Shown piece by piece: positions 47,893 through 57,105 of a stretch of 64,000 nucleotides of DNA. The stretch is from Magnetospirillum sp. XM-1 (lineage in GTDB: Bacteria; Pseudomonadota; Alphaproteobacteria; Rhodospirillales; Magnetospirillaceae). The notes beneath the pieces were generated by a model. It searched no databases and was not told where the DNA came from. It saw only the letters and a list, made by a program, of their open reading frames with translations. The stretch spans positions 1 through 64,000 of the forward strand of contig NZ_LN997849.1 of assembly GCF_001511835.1 (NCBI RefSeq), in the 5' to 3' direction. The translations under genes and the position numbers were made by a program. Position 1 is the stretch's first letter; the number at the start of each line of letters is the position of its first letter.

Positions 47893-49995
47893 ATGAGGTC
47901 GATCGATGACATCCGCATCCGCACGAAGCTCATGCTGCAGGCGGTCTTCGCCGCCTTCATCCCGATCGTCGGCGGACTGGTCGGCCTTGCGCTCGTTTGG
48001 CACACGGCGACGACGGATCGCCAGGAGGATCTGCGCAGGCTCGCCCAAGCGGGGGCGTCGATCATCGAGGCTTCGGCGGGTGATGGGGCGGACGAGGAGA
48101 AGGCGCTTTCCGCCGTCGCTTCGGTCGGCCGGATGCGCTTCGACGATGGCGGGCATGAGGAATACGTCTTCGTGCTCGACCGCTCGGGCGTCATGCGGGC
48201 GCATCCGAACGCCTCCCTCGTCGGGAAGGACCTCTCGGACCTGAAGGATCCGGACGGGGTGCGCATCGTCGCTGGTCTCGCGGCGGCGGCCGGCTCGCTG
48301 GAAGGCGGCTTCGTGAAGTATCGTTGGGCTCGTGGGGCCGAGGGCGACAAGCCCAAGCTGTCCTACGCGCGGGCCGTTCCCGGAACGCCCTTCATCGTGG
48401 CCACGGGATCCTTCGTCGATGACATCGATCGGCAGGCGCTGTGGATCGGCCTGCTCATCGCGGCGCTCACCTTCCCGGCGGTCGCCCTGGCGCTGGGCAT
48501 GGCCTGGCTGAACGTGCGCGGCATCGTCCGTCCGCTGGATCGGGTGGTCGGCGCTCTTGGCCGCATGGCCGAAGGGAACATCGACGGGATCGAGATCACG
48601 GATGCGGGCCGAGGCGACGAGATCGGGGCCATCGCCCGTTCGGTCGAGGCGTGGCGGCGCGGACGCATCGAACGGCGCGCCTCCGATGCGAAGGCGCAGG
48701 AGGAGAGCCGTGCCCGCGTGGAGCGGGCCCGCAAGGTCGAGGCCCTGACCGTTGAGTTCGATGGCCAGTCCTCGGCGTCCATGGCCGATGTGCAGGCGTC
48801 CATCGTCCAGCTCGAAGGCGCGGCGCAGGGCCTGTCCTCGGCCTCCGAGCGCTCGGCGGCGCAGGCGTCGGTTGCTTCCGAAGCGGCGGCGACGGCCTTG
48901 GGGTCGGCCCAGACGGTCGCGGCGGCCGCCGAGGAGCTGACGGCCTCCATCGAGGAGATCGCCCGCCAGGTGGCCCTTTCGGCCTCCGTGGCGGAGACGG
49001 CTTCGTCGGAGACGGCGCGCACCGATGGGCTGGTGCGGTCGCTGGCCGCCAGCGCGTCCGAGATCGGCTCCGTCGTGGATCTCATCCGCACCATTTCATC
49101 GCAGACCCGCATGCTGGCGCTCAACGCCACGATCGAGGCGGCGCGGGCCGGCGAAGCGGGAAGGGGCTTCGCGGTGGTCGCCGGCGAGGTGAAGCAGCTC
49201 GCCGCGGAAACGCAGAGGGCGACTGGAGAGATCGAGCAGCGGGTCGAGAGCATCCGGGGCTTCACGGAGGATGCCGTCGCGGCGCTGGGGGCCATCGGTT
49301 CCGTGGTAGGCGAGCTGCACGGCATCTCGGGGACGATCTCCTCGGCCGTGGAGCAGCAGTCGGCGGCCGCCGGCGAGATCGCCCGGGGCGCCGCCTCGGT
49401 GGCGGCTGCGGCGTCGGAGGTGTCCTCGTCGTCCGAGGATGTGCTGGATGCGGCGAAGCGCACCGATGCTGAATCCCGGCAGGTGCATTCGGCGGCGGTG
49501 TCCCTGCGCTCCCGTTCGGAGATCCTGAAGGCCGGCATCGATCGGCACCTCTCGGACATCGGGGCGCTGGCCATCTCCGATGCCGCATCCTCTGGGGATT
49601 TCCTTCCCTGGTCGGATGCGCTGAAGGTCGGCAACGCCATGATCGATCATGACCACGAGCGCCTGGTGGCCATGGTCAATGACCTCTACCGCGCCATGCA
49701 GGACGGATCCGGCCCGGCGCGGGCCCGCGAGGTGGTCGACGGCCTGGTGGCCTACACCGTCGAGCATTTCGGGCGCGAGGAGGAGCTGATGCGCACCCTT
49801 CCGGGCTACGCCTTCTCCGTCGAGCATCGGGCGGCGCACGCCGAGTTCGTGGCGAAGGTGGGGGATTTCCGCACGCGGCTGGTCTCCGGCTCGGCGACGC
49901 TGTCGATGTCGGTCCTCGTCTTCCTCAAGGATTGGTTGGCCGAGCATATCCTCGGAACCGATCGCGAGCTGGCGCGCGTGGCTGCGGGCCGCTGA
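47893..49995 (+). CDS. Methyl-accepting chemotaxis protein with C-terminal hemerythrin
   Basis: A 700-residue membrane chemoreceptor. TM1 at about 13-36, a periplasmic single Cache-like domain (about 40-180, with [15 protein letters not shown] and KYRWARG), TM2 at 183-207, a HAMP segment to about 262, then the signalling domain with tip [20 protein letters not shown] (406-425) that contacts CheW/CheA. Residues 568-700 are a bacteriohemerythrin with all iron ligands: His588, His625, Glu629, His645, His649, His685 and Asp690. The di-iron site would sense O2 or NO. ATG 47893 follows AAAGGGGAACG. Being beside plasmid-type genes is unusual. Confidence 0.92.
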   Translation: MRSIDDIRIRTKLMLQAVFAAFIPIVGGLVGLALVWHTATTDRQEDLRRLAQAGASIIEASAGDGADEEKALSAVASVGRMRFDDGGHEEYVFVLDRSGVMRAHPNASLVGKDLSDLKDPDGVRIVAGLAAAAGSLEGGFVKYRWARGAEGDKPKLSYARAVPGTPFIVATGSFVDDIDRQALWIGLLIAALTFPAVALALGMAWLNVRGIVRPLDRVVGALGRMAEGNIDGIEITDAGRGDEIGAIARSVEAWRRGRIERRASDAKAQEESRARVERARKVEALTVEFDGQSSASMADVQASIVQLEGAAQGLSSASERSAAQASVASEAAATALGSAQTVAAAAEELTASIEEIARQVALSASVAETASSETARTDGLVRSLAASASEIGSVVDLIRTISSQTRMLALNATIEAARAGEAGRGFAVVAGEVKQLAAETQRATGEIEQRVESIRGFTEDAVAALGAIGSVVGELHGISGTISSAVEQQSAAAGEIARGAASVAAAASEVSSSSEDVLDAAKRTDAESRQVHSAAVSLRSRSEILKAGIDRHLSDIGALAISDAASSGDFLPWSDALKVGNAMIDHDHERLVAMVNDLYRAMQDGSGPARAREVVDGLVAYTVEHFGREEELMRTLPGYAFSVEHRAAHAEFVAKVGDFRTRLVSGSATLSMSVLVFLKDWLAEHILGTDRELARVAAGR

Positions 49996-50045
49996 TTCTC
50001 GGGCATGGCGGGCGGGCGTCGGAGCGATCCGGCGCCTGCTGCGCT

Positions 50046-50222
50046 TCAGCCGCCTTGCCTGCCTGCCAGGCGCGCGACGACGCAGGCGGTCTCGAGCGTG
50101 GCCACGGCCCGGCGGGCGAGGTCGAGGGCCTGTCCGGGGCTGATCCGGGCGGCGGCGGAGGCCTCGGCGAGAAGCCGCGCGGCGACGGCGGCCGTTTCGG
50201 CCTCCATCTCCTTGGGGGTCAT
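50046..50222 (-). CDS. Small hypothetical protein
   Basis: A 58-residue, entirely helical protein, MTPKEMEAETAAVAARLLAE onward, with a single Cys near the end. ATG 50222 lies 8 bases after the upstream stop at 50230, indicating an operon; the ribosome site (GTAGAAG) is weak. No family recognised. Confidence 0.45.
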   Translation of the reverse strand: MTPKEMEAETAAVAARLLAEASAAARISPGQALDLARRAVATLETACVVARLAGRQGG

Positions 50223-50229
50223 TGAGCTT

Positions 50230-50628
50230 CTACATCCGGATGACGGGGGAGAGGTCATCCCTCAGCGCGAGGAGGATCGGCTGGACTTTGCCGGTTCCCG
50301 GCTCGATGCCGTGATGGACGCACAGCTCGTCGAATTCGTTGTCCTCGGCCAGGGCGACGATCCAGAGGACGCCGCCCTCGTCCCGGACTGAGCGCAGGAC
50401 GGAGCCCGGCATCGAGCCGTGCATGGCGGCGGCGAGATCGGCGTTCTCGAGGGCGATGATGGTGATCGCCCGGTGGTGTCCATCCTCGCTCTGGAAGAGG
50501 GGATAGGCGAGCACGCCCGGTCCGGCCGGTTCTCCCGGCGTCGTGATCGCGCAGCGGCCCTCCTCATCGACGGATAGGGTGATGAGGGTGGAGAGCCGCG
50601 AGTGGAACGGCTTGTCGGTGATGTGCAT
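50230..50628 (-). CDS. Small hypothetical protein
   Basis: A 132-residue soluble protein, MHITDKPFHSRLSTLITLSV onward, mostly beta strands with FQSEDGHHRAITIIALENAD in the middle and an acidic AEDNEFDEL segment. ATG 50628 has GGAAGGA upstream. No family recognised. Confidence 0.5.
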   Translation of the reverse strand: MHITDKPFHSRLSTLITLSVDEEGRCAITTPGEPAGPGVLAYPLFQSEDGHHRAITIIALENADLAAAMHGSMPGSVLRSVRDEGGVLWIVALAEDNEFDELCVHHGIEPGTGKVQPILLALRDDLSPVIRM

Positions 50629-50742
50629 CGTCAATCCTTCCGCCCATCGGGGGCGTTCGGTCCTCGCCCCCGCTTGGGCGGATTCCCTTCTTCCTTGCCG
50701 GAGGATGCTGCCTCGCGGGCCGGTTGTCCAGGACGGGACGCA

Positions 50743-50997
50743 TCAGGCGCGTGCGGTCGCGACCTCGACGAGGCGTCCGATGAGGCTGGCTCCCTTCGGC
50801 TGCTCCCGCATGGCGAGGTGGTCGGCCAGCGGCTCGATGGCCAGCAGCAGGTCCGCGTAGTGATCTGGAACCTCCCTTTCGCCTGCGGCCCAGTAGCGGA
50901 CGGTCCGCTCGGCGATGCGGAGGCCCCGGGCGAGATCCCGCTGCCATCTGTCCCCGTAGATGGCGCGGGCGACGCGGGAGAGGTCGTCGGGGCGCAT
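50743..50997 (-). CDS. Small helix-turn-helix protein
   Basis: An 84-residue protein with a Cro-like helix-turn-helix at about residues 17-42 (WQRDLARGLRIAERTVRYWA), followed by GEREVPDHYADLLLAI. It resembles small phage/plasmid regulators that recognise a few operators. ATG 50997 follows GGAGGCCGCC. It could be the regulator of one of the palindromic promoters nearby. Confidence 0.6.
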   Translation of the reverse strand: MRPDDLSRVARAIYGDRWQRDLARGLRIAERTVRYWAAGEREVPDHYADLLLAIEPLADHLAMREQPKGASLIGRLVEVATARA

Positions 50998-51008
50998 GGC
51001 GGCCTCCA

Positions 51009-51464
51009 TCACGCGGCGACGCGGCGGCGGTCGGCCCAGGGCGCCGGAGGTCCGTTGTAGGCCCTGACGCAGGAATCGAGGCGAATGGCGTGGTGACCGA
51101 CCCCTATCTCGTTCGTTCCCGCCCGGACGATGACGGTGCCGGCGGCGCGGCTGTAGGTGGTCTCGTAGGTCCTCCATCCCGGAAGGAGCGGAAGGACATG
51201 CTCCGTCATGAAGCCATCCTCGGACATCTCCTCGCGGAGGGCCTCGATGTTGATCTCGATGGTCTCGTAGCGGGCCGAGGCGAGCTCGTAGCGGCGGCGG
51301 ACCTTGTTGTGGTCGTCCTCGTCGAGGACCAGCGGCCCGGTCATGACCATGAGCCTGGGTTCGCGGTAGGCCTCGAGATGCAGGACGAGGATCTCGTAGG
51401 ACGTCTTCGAGCTGTGGCGAAGCACCGTGGGGATTCCTTCGAGGAGGTGAAGCAGATCCTTCAT
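51009..51464 (-). CDS. Hypothetical protein
   Basis: A 151-residue protein, MKDLLHLLEGIPTVLRHSSK onward, mixed alpha/beta, with GWRTYETTYSRAAGTVIVRA and an Arg-rich C-terminus (WADRRRVAA). ATG 51464 has CCGGAGACGC upstream and lies about 30 bases after the predicted start point of the palindrome-bearing promoter at 51502-51529. It is followed by the HTH gene after 11 bases. No family recognised. Confidence 0.55.
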   Translation of the reverse strand: MKDLLHLLEGIPTVLRHSSKTSYEILVLHLEAYREPRLMVMTGPLVLDEDDHNKVRRRYELASARYETIEINIEALREEMSEDGFMTEHVLPLLPGWRTYETTYSRAAGTVIVRAGTNEIGVGHHAIRLDSCVRAYNGPPAPWADRRRVAA

Positions 51465-51501
51465 GTCGCGTCTCCGGCCGGGGCGGGATGCCCATGATCC
51501 T

Positions 51502-51529
51502 GATGTAGGCACATTGTGCCTATTGTCCA
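51502..51529 (-). promoter_or_regulatory. Promoter with 17-bp palindromic operator in the spacer
   Basis: Minus strand: TGGACA (51529-51524), 16-base spacer, TACATC (51507-51502). A perfect palindrome TAGGCACA-A-TGTGCCTA (51506-51522) fills the spacer and its last TA begins the -10. It drives the 151-residue and HTH genes. The same layout occurs at 56965-56992 and 61888-61916 with other palindromes. Confidence 0.65.
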
Positions 51530-51640
51530 CCCCCATCCAGCGATTTTCCGGGCTTTCCGCCGTTTTCCTCCTCTTCCGATTCCGGTGTCGCCCGGCCCCA
51601 TCTCCTTCCTCGGCGGAATGGTCCGCAGAGGAGGCGGGTG

Positions 51641-52300
51641 ATGGCGGGTGAAACGGAGATCAGGGTGCTTCGGGCGGGGAGCCAGTTCCTTTCCGCCTTG
51701 CTTGGCGGGTTCCATCCCGCGCCCCTCCTGCGCTCCTGGGCGCCGGAGGCCATCGACGCCGACGATCGCGCGGCGCAGGTGTCCGCCTCCAATGCGCTTC
51801 TCGGCGGCCTGCGCGACGACGCGCATCCGCTCATCATCGAGGACGACGAGCTGGGCAGGCTGCTCCTCTCGCCGGGATCCGAGGAGGAGTTCCTCGATGT
51901 CCTGCTGCGGCGGACGGCCTGCGCCATCGTCGAGGATCTGGGCATCGAGGCGGACATGCCCTGCGGCCCCGTCTGGACGGTGCTGCTGACGGGCCTCGCC
52001 ATCCTCGCGGGGCATCGCGCCGAGACGGAGCAGGCACCCGAGCATGCCTTCGCCTGCGGCTACGATGCGGCCTGCGCGATGTTCCGGCTCCTCGGCACGG
52101 ATGCGATGGTATGGACCGGCGTCATGGATCAGGCCAAGGACGAGCTGCTCGCGGTTCTTCCCGCCCGCCCCATGCCCCTCGAAGCCTTCCTGGGGAAGGC
52201 GCTTCCCATCGCCTTCGCGGCGAGGGCGCGGCTCGTCCTGGACGGAGAGGAAGCCGATTCCGAGGAAGGGCTTGGCGGAGAGCCGGAAGCTCCCATGTGA
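51641..52300 (+). CDS. Hypothetical protein
   Basis: A 219-residue helical protein, MAGETEIRVLRAGSQFLSAL onward, with an acidic C-terminus (DGEEADSEEGLGGEPEAPM). Ala/Leu-rich helices and a HAFACGYDAACAMFRLLG segment suggest a compact bundle. ATG 51641 is preceded by AGGAGGCGGGTG. It is divergent from the palindrome-controlled operon and begins a three-gene plus-strand run. No family recognised. Confidence 0.55.
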   Translation: MAGETEIRVLRAGSQFLSALLGGFHPAPLLRSWAPEAIDADDRAAQVSASNALLGGLRDDAHPLIIEDDELGRLLLSPGSEEEFLDVLLRRTACAIVEDLGIEADMPCGPVWTVLLTGLAILAGHRAETEQAPEHAFACGYDAACAMFRLLGTDAMVWTGVMDQAKDELLAVLPARPMPLEAFLGKALPIAFAARARLVLDGEEADSEEGLGGEPEAPM

Positions 52301-52340
52301 TTTCCATGCGCCGGGGGGCGCGGCAGCGGAGGGGGATGGG

Positions 52341-52985
52341 ATGAAGGTCATCGTCGAGGACATGTCGATCGGGGGCGGGGGATTCCTGCCGGATGGCATC
52401 GAGCCGGTGCTTGGAGCCGAGCCGGGGATGTACGCGTTCCGGCTGGAGGCCGCGGCGAAGGCGGCGGCTTCGGGCGACGCGGCGGCGGCGGCCGAGGCGG
52501 GTAGGGCGGCTGCGCGGGCGATCGCGCTCCGCGAGCGGGTCGAGGCGGTAATGCTTCCCGCCGTCCTCCGGTTCGAGGGGCCGACGGAGGCGGAGGTCGC
52601 TGCCATGGTCGCGTTCTCCTGGGAGGCCGAATGCCGGGGGCTGCTCGTGCTCTACCCGTTCGACGACGACAGGGGGCTCGGCGTCATGTCGCTCCCTGAG
52701 AATGTCCTGACCTGGAAGGCGATGCGGGAGCCGCATCCGGTGAGGCGGGCCGAGCTGTGGCTGGAGCGCTGGGATGCCGTCCTGCATCGCGAGAAGGAGG
52801 CGGGCGGGCGCAGTTCCGAGCGCGGCCTCGTCGCCGGCCTCGTCGCGGACGATTCCGAGGCCCGCTGGATCCTGCGCTACACGCGTCCGGAATGGCTCAT
52901 GGAGCTCGATGCCGAGCGGCAGGGGGCGCAGCCGATCCGCTGGCGCAAGGAGATGGAGGCGATGGAGAGGCTTCCCGCCGCCTGA
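52341..52985 (+). CDS. Hypothetical protein
   Basis: A 214-residue protein, MKVIVEDMSIGGGGFLPDGI onward: an Ala-rich coiled segment (AAAKAAASGDAAAAAEAGRA) precedes an alpha/beta part with GLLVLYPFDDDRGLGVM and many Trp/Arg near the end. ATG 52341 is preceded by GGAGGGGGATGGG. Follows the previous gene by 40 bases. No family recognised. Confidence 0.55.
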   Translation: MKVIVEDMSIGGGGFLPDGIEPVLGAEPGMYAFRLEAAAKAAASGDAAAAAEAGRAAARAIALRERVEAVMLPAVLRFEGPTEAEVAAMVAFSWEAECRGLLVLYPFDDDRGLGVMSLPENVLTWKAMREPHPVRRAELWLERWDAVLHREKEAGGRSSERGLVAGLVADDSEARWILRYTRPEWLMELDAERQGAQPIRWRKEMEAMERLPAA

Positions 52986-53044
52986 GTCCCGGAAACGGCA
53001 TCCGGCCACACCTTCTCCTCGTCGCCCGACAGGAGGAGGTTTCC

Positions 53045-53851
53045 ATGGCTGCGCCAACCGATTACCACGAAGCGGTCCGCCAGATCATCGATTGCGTCGG
53101 AACGCCGCGCGAGCGCGCCGAGATCGCGGACGGAAAGCCGCTGAAGAGCCTGGGGGATTTCCCCGAGCAGGATGTCATCCGGGCCCTGCGGCGCTTCCAC
53201 GACTTCTGCCGGGACGAGGGCTACCGCTCGGGCGGCCTGGACGACTTCCGCCCATCCTGGCTGGACTTCAAGGACGGATCCGTGAAGGTGTCCGGCGACG
53301 TTCCTCTCCTGAAGCGGCGGCTGGATATCGCCCGCATGCTCGACTGCCATGTCGCCCATGAGGCCGAGCTGAAGCTGGAGACGCCCGGGCTTTCGCCCAA
53401 GGAATACGAGAGGCTGGCGTCCCTTCCCGGCGACGCCGGCAGGAACGTCCGCTTCCGCCTCTGCACGGACCCCCGGGTGCCGCCCGACCTCCTCAGCTCC
53501 ATCGCCTTGGATCATTCGTCGCTCCGCCGCCTGGCGCTGTCGAACCCGGCGATGGGTCCGAAGGGACTGGCCAGGATCGCGGCGCGCCCGCGCATGATGG
53601 CGGATCTGGATGTCGCGGCGCTCGTCAAGCGGAGGGTGGCGGCCCTCGATCCGGAAGGACGGAAGGCCTACGAGGCCGAGCATTTCGCCGTGAGCGGCAG
53701 GAAGCCGATGGAAGGCATCCAGGTTCCCGGCCTGCGGGAGTCCGGCGTCACGCTGGTCAACGGCGTGCTCTCCATCCGCCGGGAAGCGGCGATGTTTTAC
53801 GGCCAGCCTGTCCGTCCGAGAACCACGCCGGACAAGGGCATGGGGCGCTGA
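53045..53851 (+). CDS. Hypothetical repeat-like protein
   Basis: A 268-residue protein, MAAPTDYHEAVRQIIDCVGT onward. The centre (RVPPDLLSSIALDHSSLRRL, LSNPAMGPKGLARIAARPRM) resembles leucine-rich-variant/HEAT-like repeats seen also in the 484-residue protein downstream. ATG 53045 follows GGAGGTTTCC. Its 3' end overlaps the convergent HD gene by 55 bases. Confidence 0.55.
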   Translation: MAAPTDYHEAVRQIIDCVGTPRERAEIADGKPLKSLGDFPEQDVIRALRRFHDFCRDEGYRSGGLDDFRPSWLDFKDGSVKVSGDVPLLKRRLDIARMLDCHVAHEAELKLETPGLSPKEYERLASLPGDAGRNVRFRLCTDPRVPPDLLSSIALDHSSLRRLALSNPAMGPKGLARIAARPRMMADLDVAALVKRRVAALDPEGRKAYEAEHFAVSGRKPMEGIQVPGLRESGVTLVNGVLSIRREAAMFYGQPVRPRTTPDKGMGR

Positions 53852-54465
53852 GCCCAGCGGAGCAGCCCGGTCCATGATTTCGGAGCGCCGTCGGTCATCG
53901 CATCGACGGCGCCGAGCTTTTCCTCGGAAATGGAGAGGAGGGAGGGGTCCCGGCGCAGGCCTCCCCGGCGCAGATCGCAGCGATCGGCGTCCCAGCAGGT
54001 CCCGATGATCGGGTCTTCCGACGTCCTTCCCATGGTATGCCCGCGGCAGGCGCGGCGGAGAGCATCGAGGCGATCTCCATCCAGGACGATCAGCCCGGCG
54101 GCGTTGAGCCGCCCTGCCGCCAGCGCGGCCCGGGGCCCGTGCCCGATGTCGCCGCTCTCCGCTAGGCGCGACGCGTCGTGCAGGAGCCCGAACAGCACCA
54201 GCACCACCCCGTCCGCTTCCGGACGCAGCAGATCCCGGATGGCCAGTCCGGCGGCCGCCACCCGCATCCAGTGGTCCTCGCCATGCCACGGCGAGCGGCG
54301 GAGCGGCGCTCCCGCCCGTACGGCGGCGAGCAGGGCCCTGAGGGATGGAACCGAGGGGAAGGCCGCGTCGGCCTCTTCAGGCGGTTCCCAGGCCTCCGCA
54401 GGGGCGAGGGAATGGTTCCAGCCTGCTTCGGCGGCTTCGTCGAGGGCGAATGCCCGATGCTTCAT
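53797..54465 (-). CDS. HD-domain phosphohydrolase-like protein
   Basis: A 222-residue protein with an HD-type layout: WHGEDHWMRVAAAGLAI (His61, His65), then LFGLLHDASRL (His96, Asp97), an HG at about 109, and a late Asp in CWDADRCDL. This is the metal site pattern of small HD phosphohydrolases, which act on nucleotides or cyclic nucleotides. ATG 54465 follows GGAGGCC. Divergent from the repeat protein across a palindrome. Substrate unknown. Confidence 0.7.
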   Translation of the reverse strand: MKHRAFALDEAAEAGWNHSLAPAEAWEPPEEADAAFPSVPSLRALLAAVRAGAPLRRSPWHGEDHWMRVAAAGLAIRDLLRPEADGVVLVLFGLLHDASRLAESGDIGHGPRAALAAGRLNAAGLIVLDGDRLDALRRACRGHTMGRTSEDPIIGTCWDADRCDLRRGGLRRDPSLLSISEEKLGAVDAMTDGAPKSWTGLLRWAQRPMPLSGVVLGRTGWP

Positions 54466-54563
54466 GGCCTCCTCCTGTCTCCGTGCGATGCTCGCCTGCA
54501 CGCATCGCGATCGGAGCCTATCTGGGGCGGAAACGGAAACGGCGCCGGATCCTGCGGTGCCGT

Positions 54564-54585
54564 GCGGCATGGACAGCCATGCCGC
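54564..54585. promoter_or_regulatory. Palindrome between divergent genes
   Basis: GCGGCATGG-ACAG-CCATGCCGC, perfect 9-base arms, lies midway between the divergent HD and repeat-protein genes; a candidate operator. No consensus promoter is evident around it. Confidence 0.4.
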
Positions 54586-54627
54586 TCGGCGGCAATATGC
54601 GCGAGGAAATCGGCGGGAGGATGCGGC

Positions 54628-56082
54628 GTGAATCCAGCGGGAAAATCCGGAACAGGGAAACGGGTCTCCGCTCTTGCGGACATCGAAGCGCTGGATGGCG
54701 ATGATCTCGCGGCCGTCGCGTCAGGCAGTGCGCGCAAGCGCATCCTCGTCGCTCGGCGCAGCCGACCGCTTCCGGACCGGATCATCGACGCCTTGGCCCT
54801 CGACACGGACGTGACCGTTCGCCTGGCCATCGCCGCGCGCGAGCAGCCTTTGACTGAGCGCGCCATCCGCGCGATGGCTGCCGATGCGAAGCAATCGGTT
54901 CGCAGTGCCGTCGCCATTCGCAGGCAGGATCTGCCTGATGATGTCCTGTCTTCGCTTGCTGCCGATGACGCAGGTGCGGTTCGCCGTTCGGTCGCATGGC
55001 GCCCGATGCCGATGCCGGAATCGATCATGAGCGCCCTGGCGAGCGATGCGGACATCGAGGTGCGAACCGGCATCGCCGGCAGGAAGCTGGAGGTGCCGGA
55101 CCGAATCCTTCTTGCCCTGTCCTCCGATAGGAGCAGCCATGTCCGCTGTACCGTTGCAGGCAGGGGCTCCGAGGGGTTTCCATTGGCTGAACCCGTCCTT
55201 GCCTCGCTCGCCGCGAATGCCGATGCGGATGTTTGCAAGCGCCTGCTGGAATACGAAAGCCTGCCGGAGTCGGCGCTTGCCATCCTTTCAGCCCACGAGC
55301 GGGTGGATGTTCGGAAGATGGTCGCCGCCCATGTCATGCTGCCCAAGCACATCATCCGATTGTTGGCGGCGGACACGGAAGATGAGGTGCGCTGGGTCGT
55401 CGCCCAGCGAAAGGAGGACCTGGAAATCGACGTCCTCTCGTCTCTGATCTTCAATCAGAGATATATGGAAATCGACGACCACTCGCCTCCGTTCTTCTAT
55501 TCGACCTATGGCGCGCATTGGGCAATCGATCGAGAGCAGATGCTGCCGGAGCCTCTCATCGAAGCGATTGCGGAGCATCCGCGTCTCCATGAGTCGCTCG
55601 CGGCCAGCAAGCAGCCGCTGTCCGAGAGGATCCTGGAGATATTGGCCGCCAGCATCGACGAATGCGCCAGGGCAGCGATCTCACGGAGAGGACGCCTATT
55701 GCCGGAGCGCATGATCATCGCTCTGGCCGGCGATGAAGCCCTCGGCGTGAGAGCTGCCCTTGCTCAACAGGAAGATTTGCCGGAACAGGTGTTCCTCGCT
55801 TTGGCGACGGACGTGGAGGATTACGTTCGGTATTTCATCGCCACGAACCGCCATGCCCCGTTCAAGGCCATCGCCAGGCTGTTCGCCGCGGAATCGCTCA
55901 GGGAACCGCCTTGCGGCGAGAGGCAGGAGGAGCGGGCGGAGACCATCCGCGAATGGCTGGATGCGCGGATCTCGCGGTACAACGCCCAGGAGAGGCTCGA
56001 TTTCGATCTGCTGGTCGAGGAGACGAAGGCCGAGCTGCAGGCCGCAGCAAAGGCCGGCGCTCGCTCCTCCCAGCGGTCGTAG
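54628..56082 (+). CDS. Leucine-rich-variant (LRV) repeat protein
   Basis: A 484-residue solenoid protein. From about residue 40 it repeats a 27-residue unit of the form LAxDxxxxVRxxIAxRxxLPxxIIxx (for example AADAKQSVRSAVAIRRQDLP), at least ten times, typical of LRV/HEAT-like repeats used for protein contacts. A short non-repeat insertion around residue 275 (EIDDHSPPFFYSTYGAHWAI) interrupts the array. The start is GTG 54628 with GGGAGG 7 bases upstream. Function unknown. Confidence 0.7.
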   Translation: MNPAGKSGTGKRVSALADIEALDGDDLAAVASGSARKRILVARRSRPLPDRIIDALALDTDVTVRLAIAAREQPLTERAIRAMAADAKQSVRSAVAIRRQDLPDDVLSSLAADDAGAVRRSVAWRPMPMPESIMSALASDADIEVRTGIAGRKLEVPDRILLALSSDRSSHVRCTVAGRGSEGFPLAEPVLASLAANADADVCKRLLEYESLPESALAILSAHERVDVRKMVAAHVMLPKHIIRLLAADTEDEVRWVVAQRKEDLEIDVLSSLIFNQRYMEIDDHSPPFFYSTYGAHWAIDREQMLPEPLIEAIAEHPRLHESLAASKQPLSERILEILAASIDECARAAISRRGRLLPERMIIALAGDEALGVRAALAQQEDLPEQVFLALATDVEDYVRYFIATNRHAPFKAIARLFAAESLREPPCGERQEERAETIREWLDARISRYNAQERLDFDLLVEETKAELQAAAKAGARSSQRS

Positions 56083-56114
56083 CGACTGGCAAGGGCGGCC
56101 CCCGGAAGGCGGCT

Positions 56115-56450
56115 TCAGCCCGGGGACCGGGCTTCGAGTTCGGCGATGCGGGCTTCCAGGTCGCGGATGCGCGCTCCCTTGTCGCGGATGACATCCGCCA
56201 TGCGCCAGACGATCCGGGTTCCACGGGGCTGGTCGGCCAGCGCGAGATCGTCGGCGACCGTCGCGGCCGCGAGGATGACGTCGGAGACGATGGCGGGCGC
56301 GGAGTTCTGCCCGCCCTTCCATTTGCGCATCTTGCGGCCTTCGACCCCGAGGCCGTCGGCCAGGCTGGCGGTGGTCATCTCCTGTCCCCGCGCGGTGGCT
56401 GCGCCAGGGTAGAGGATGCGGGCTGCGGTGTTGAATTCGTCGTGTTCCAT
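56115..56450 (-). CDS. Small HTH / coiled-coil protein
   Basis: A 111-residue protein, MEHDEFNTAARILYPGAATA onward. MTTASLADGLGVEGRKMRKW (25-44) resembles a helix-turn-helix; the C-terminal 30 residues form a coiled coil (IRDLEARIAELEARSPG). ATG 56450 follows GGAGGACCACC. Co-oriented with the next upstream gene, 14 bases apart. Possibly a small dimeric DNA-binding protein. Confidence 0.55.
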   Translation of the reverse strand: MEHDEFNTAARILYPGAATARGQEMTTASLADGLGVEGRKMRKWKGGQNSAPAIVSDVILAAATVADDLALADQPRGTRIVWRMADVIRDKGARIRDLEARIAELEARSPG

Positions 56451-56464
56451 GGTGGTCCTCCCCC

Positions 56465-56932
56465 TCAGGCTGCGATGTTCCATCCGAGCTTCCTCAACGC
56501 GGTGCTGAGGCGGACGGATGGGATGGATGTGAGGTCGCTGCGATCCCTCATCCTCTCGGCGACGAAGAGGAAGGCGGGGATGCCGGCTTCGCCGATGAGC
56601 ATCTTGGCCGCATGGAGGGCGCGCTTCATCCCGACGACTTCCCGGGCCGTGGCGGAGCTGGCGGAAATGGTCTCCACCACCCATCCAAGCTCCTCCTGCT
56701 TCTCCTCGCAGCGCCAGTACCCTCTTTCCAGCCAAGGCTCGGAGACGAGATCCTTCGCCAGGTCCAGCGCCTCGTCGATGTCGCCGCGCCGCAGGGCACG
56801 ACCGGTCGCGGCTGGAAGGGGGACGCGGAATGCGGTGGCGCGCCGACGGTCGAGCGCGCTCAAGCTGATCTCGCGGCTCGCGATCGGCGCGAGCACATGC
56901 GGTTCGAGGGTGCGGAGCCGTGTGGTCGCCAT
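56465..56932 (-). CDS. Hypothetical protein
   Basis: A 155-residue soluble protein, MATTRLRTLEPHVLAPIASR onward, mostly helical with GYWRCEEKQEELGWVVETIS in the middle. ATG 56932 follows CAGGAGGACG and is about 25 bases from the start point predicted for the promoter at 56965-56992. No family recognised. Confidence 0.55.
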   Translation of the reverse strand: MATTRLRTLEPHVLAPIASREISLSALDRRRATAFRVPLPAATGRALRRGDIDEALDLAKDLVSEPWLERGYWRCEEKQEELGWVVETISASSATAREVVGMKRALHAAKMLIGEAGIPAFLFVAERMRDRSDLTSIPSVRLSTALRKLGWNIAA

Positions 56933-56964
56933 GTCGTCCTCCTGCGGCGTGATTGCCTATTAAG

Positions 56965-56992
56965 AAGGTAGGGCGATTCGCCCTAGCATCAA
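56965..56992 (-). promoter_or_regulatory. Promoter with 17-bp palindromic operator in the spacer
   Basis: Minus strand: TTGATG (56992-56987), 16-base spacer, TACCTT (56970-56965). The perfect palindrome TAGGGCGA-A-TCGCCCTA (56969-56985) ends in the TA that starts the -10, exactly as at 51.5 kb. It drives the 155-residue gene. Confidence 0.65.
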
Positions 56993-57105
56993 CCCCTCGC
57001 AGGCGCATTCTTCGCTTTTTCCTGAAGCATTTCCGAAGGAATCCCGCCCCCTCGACTTCAGGCCCCTTCTGCTCCAGATCGATCATGACGGGACAGGAGG
57101 CGGCC

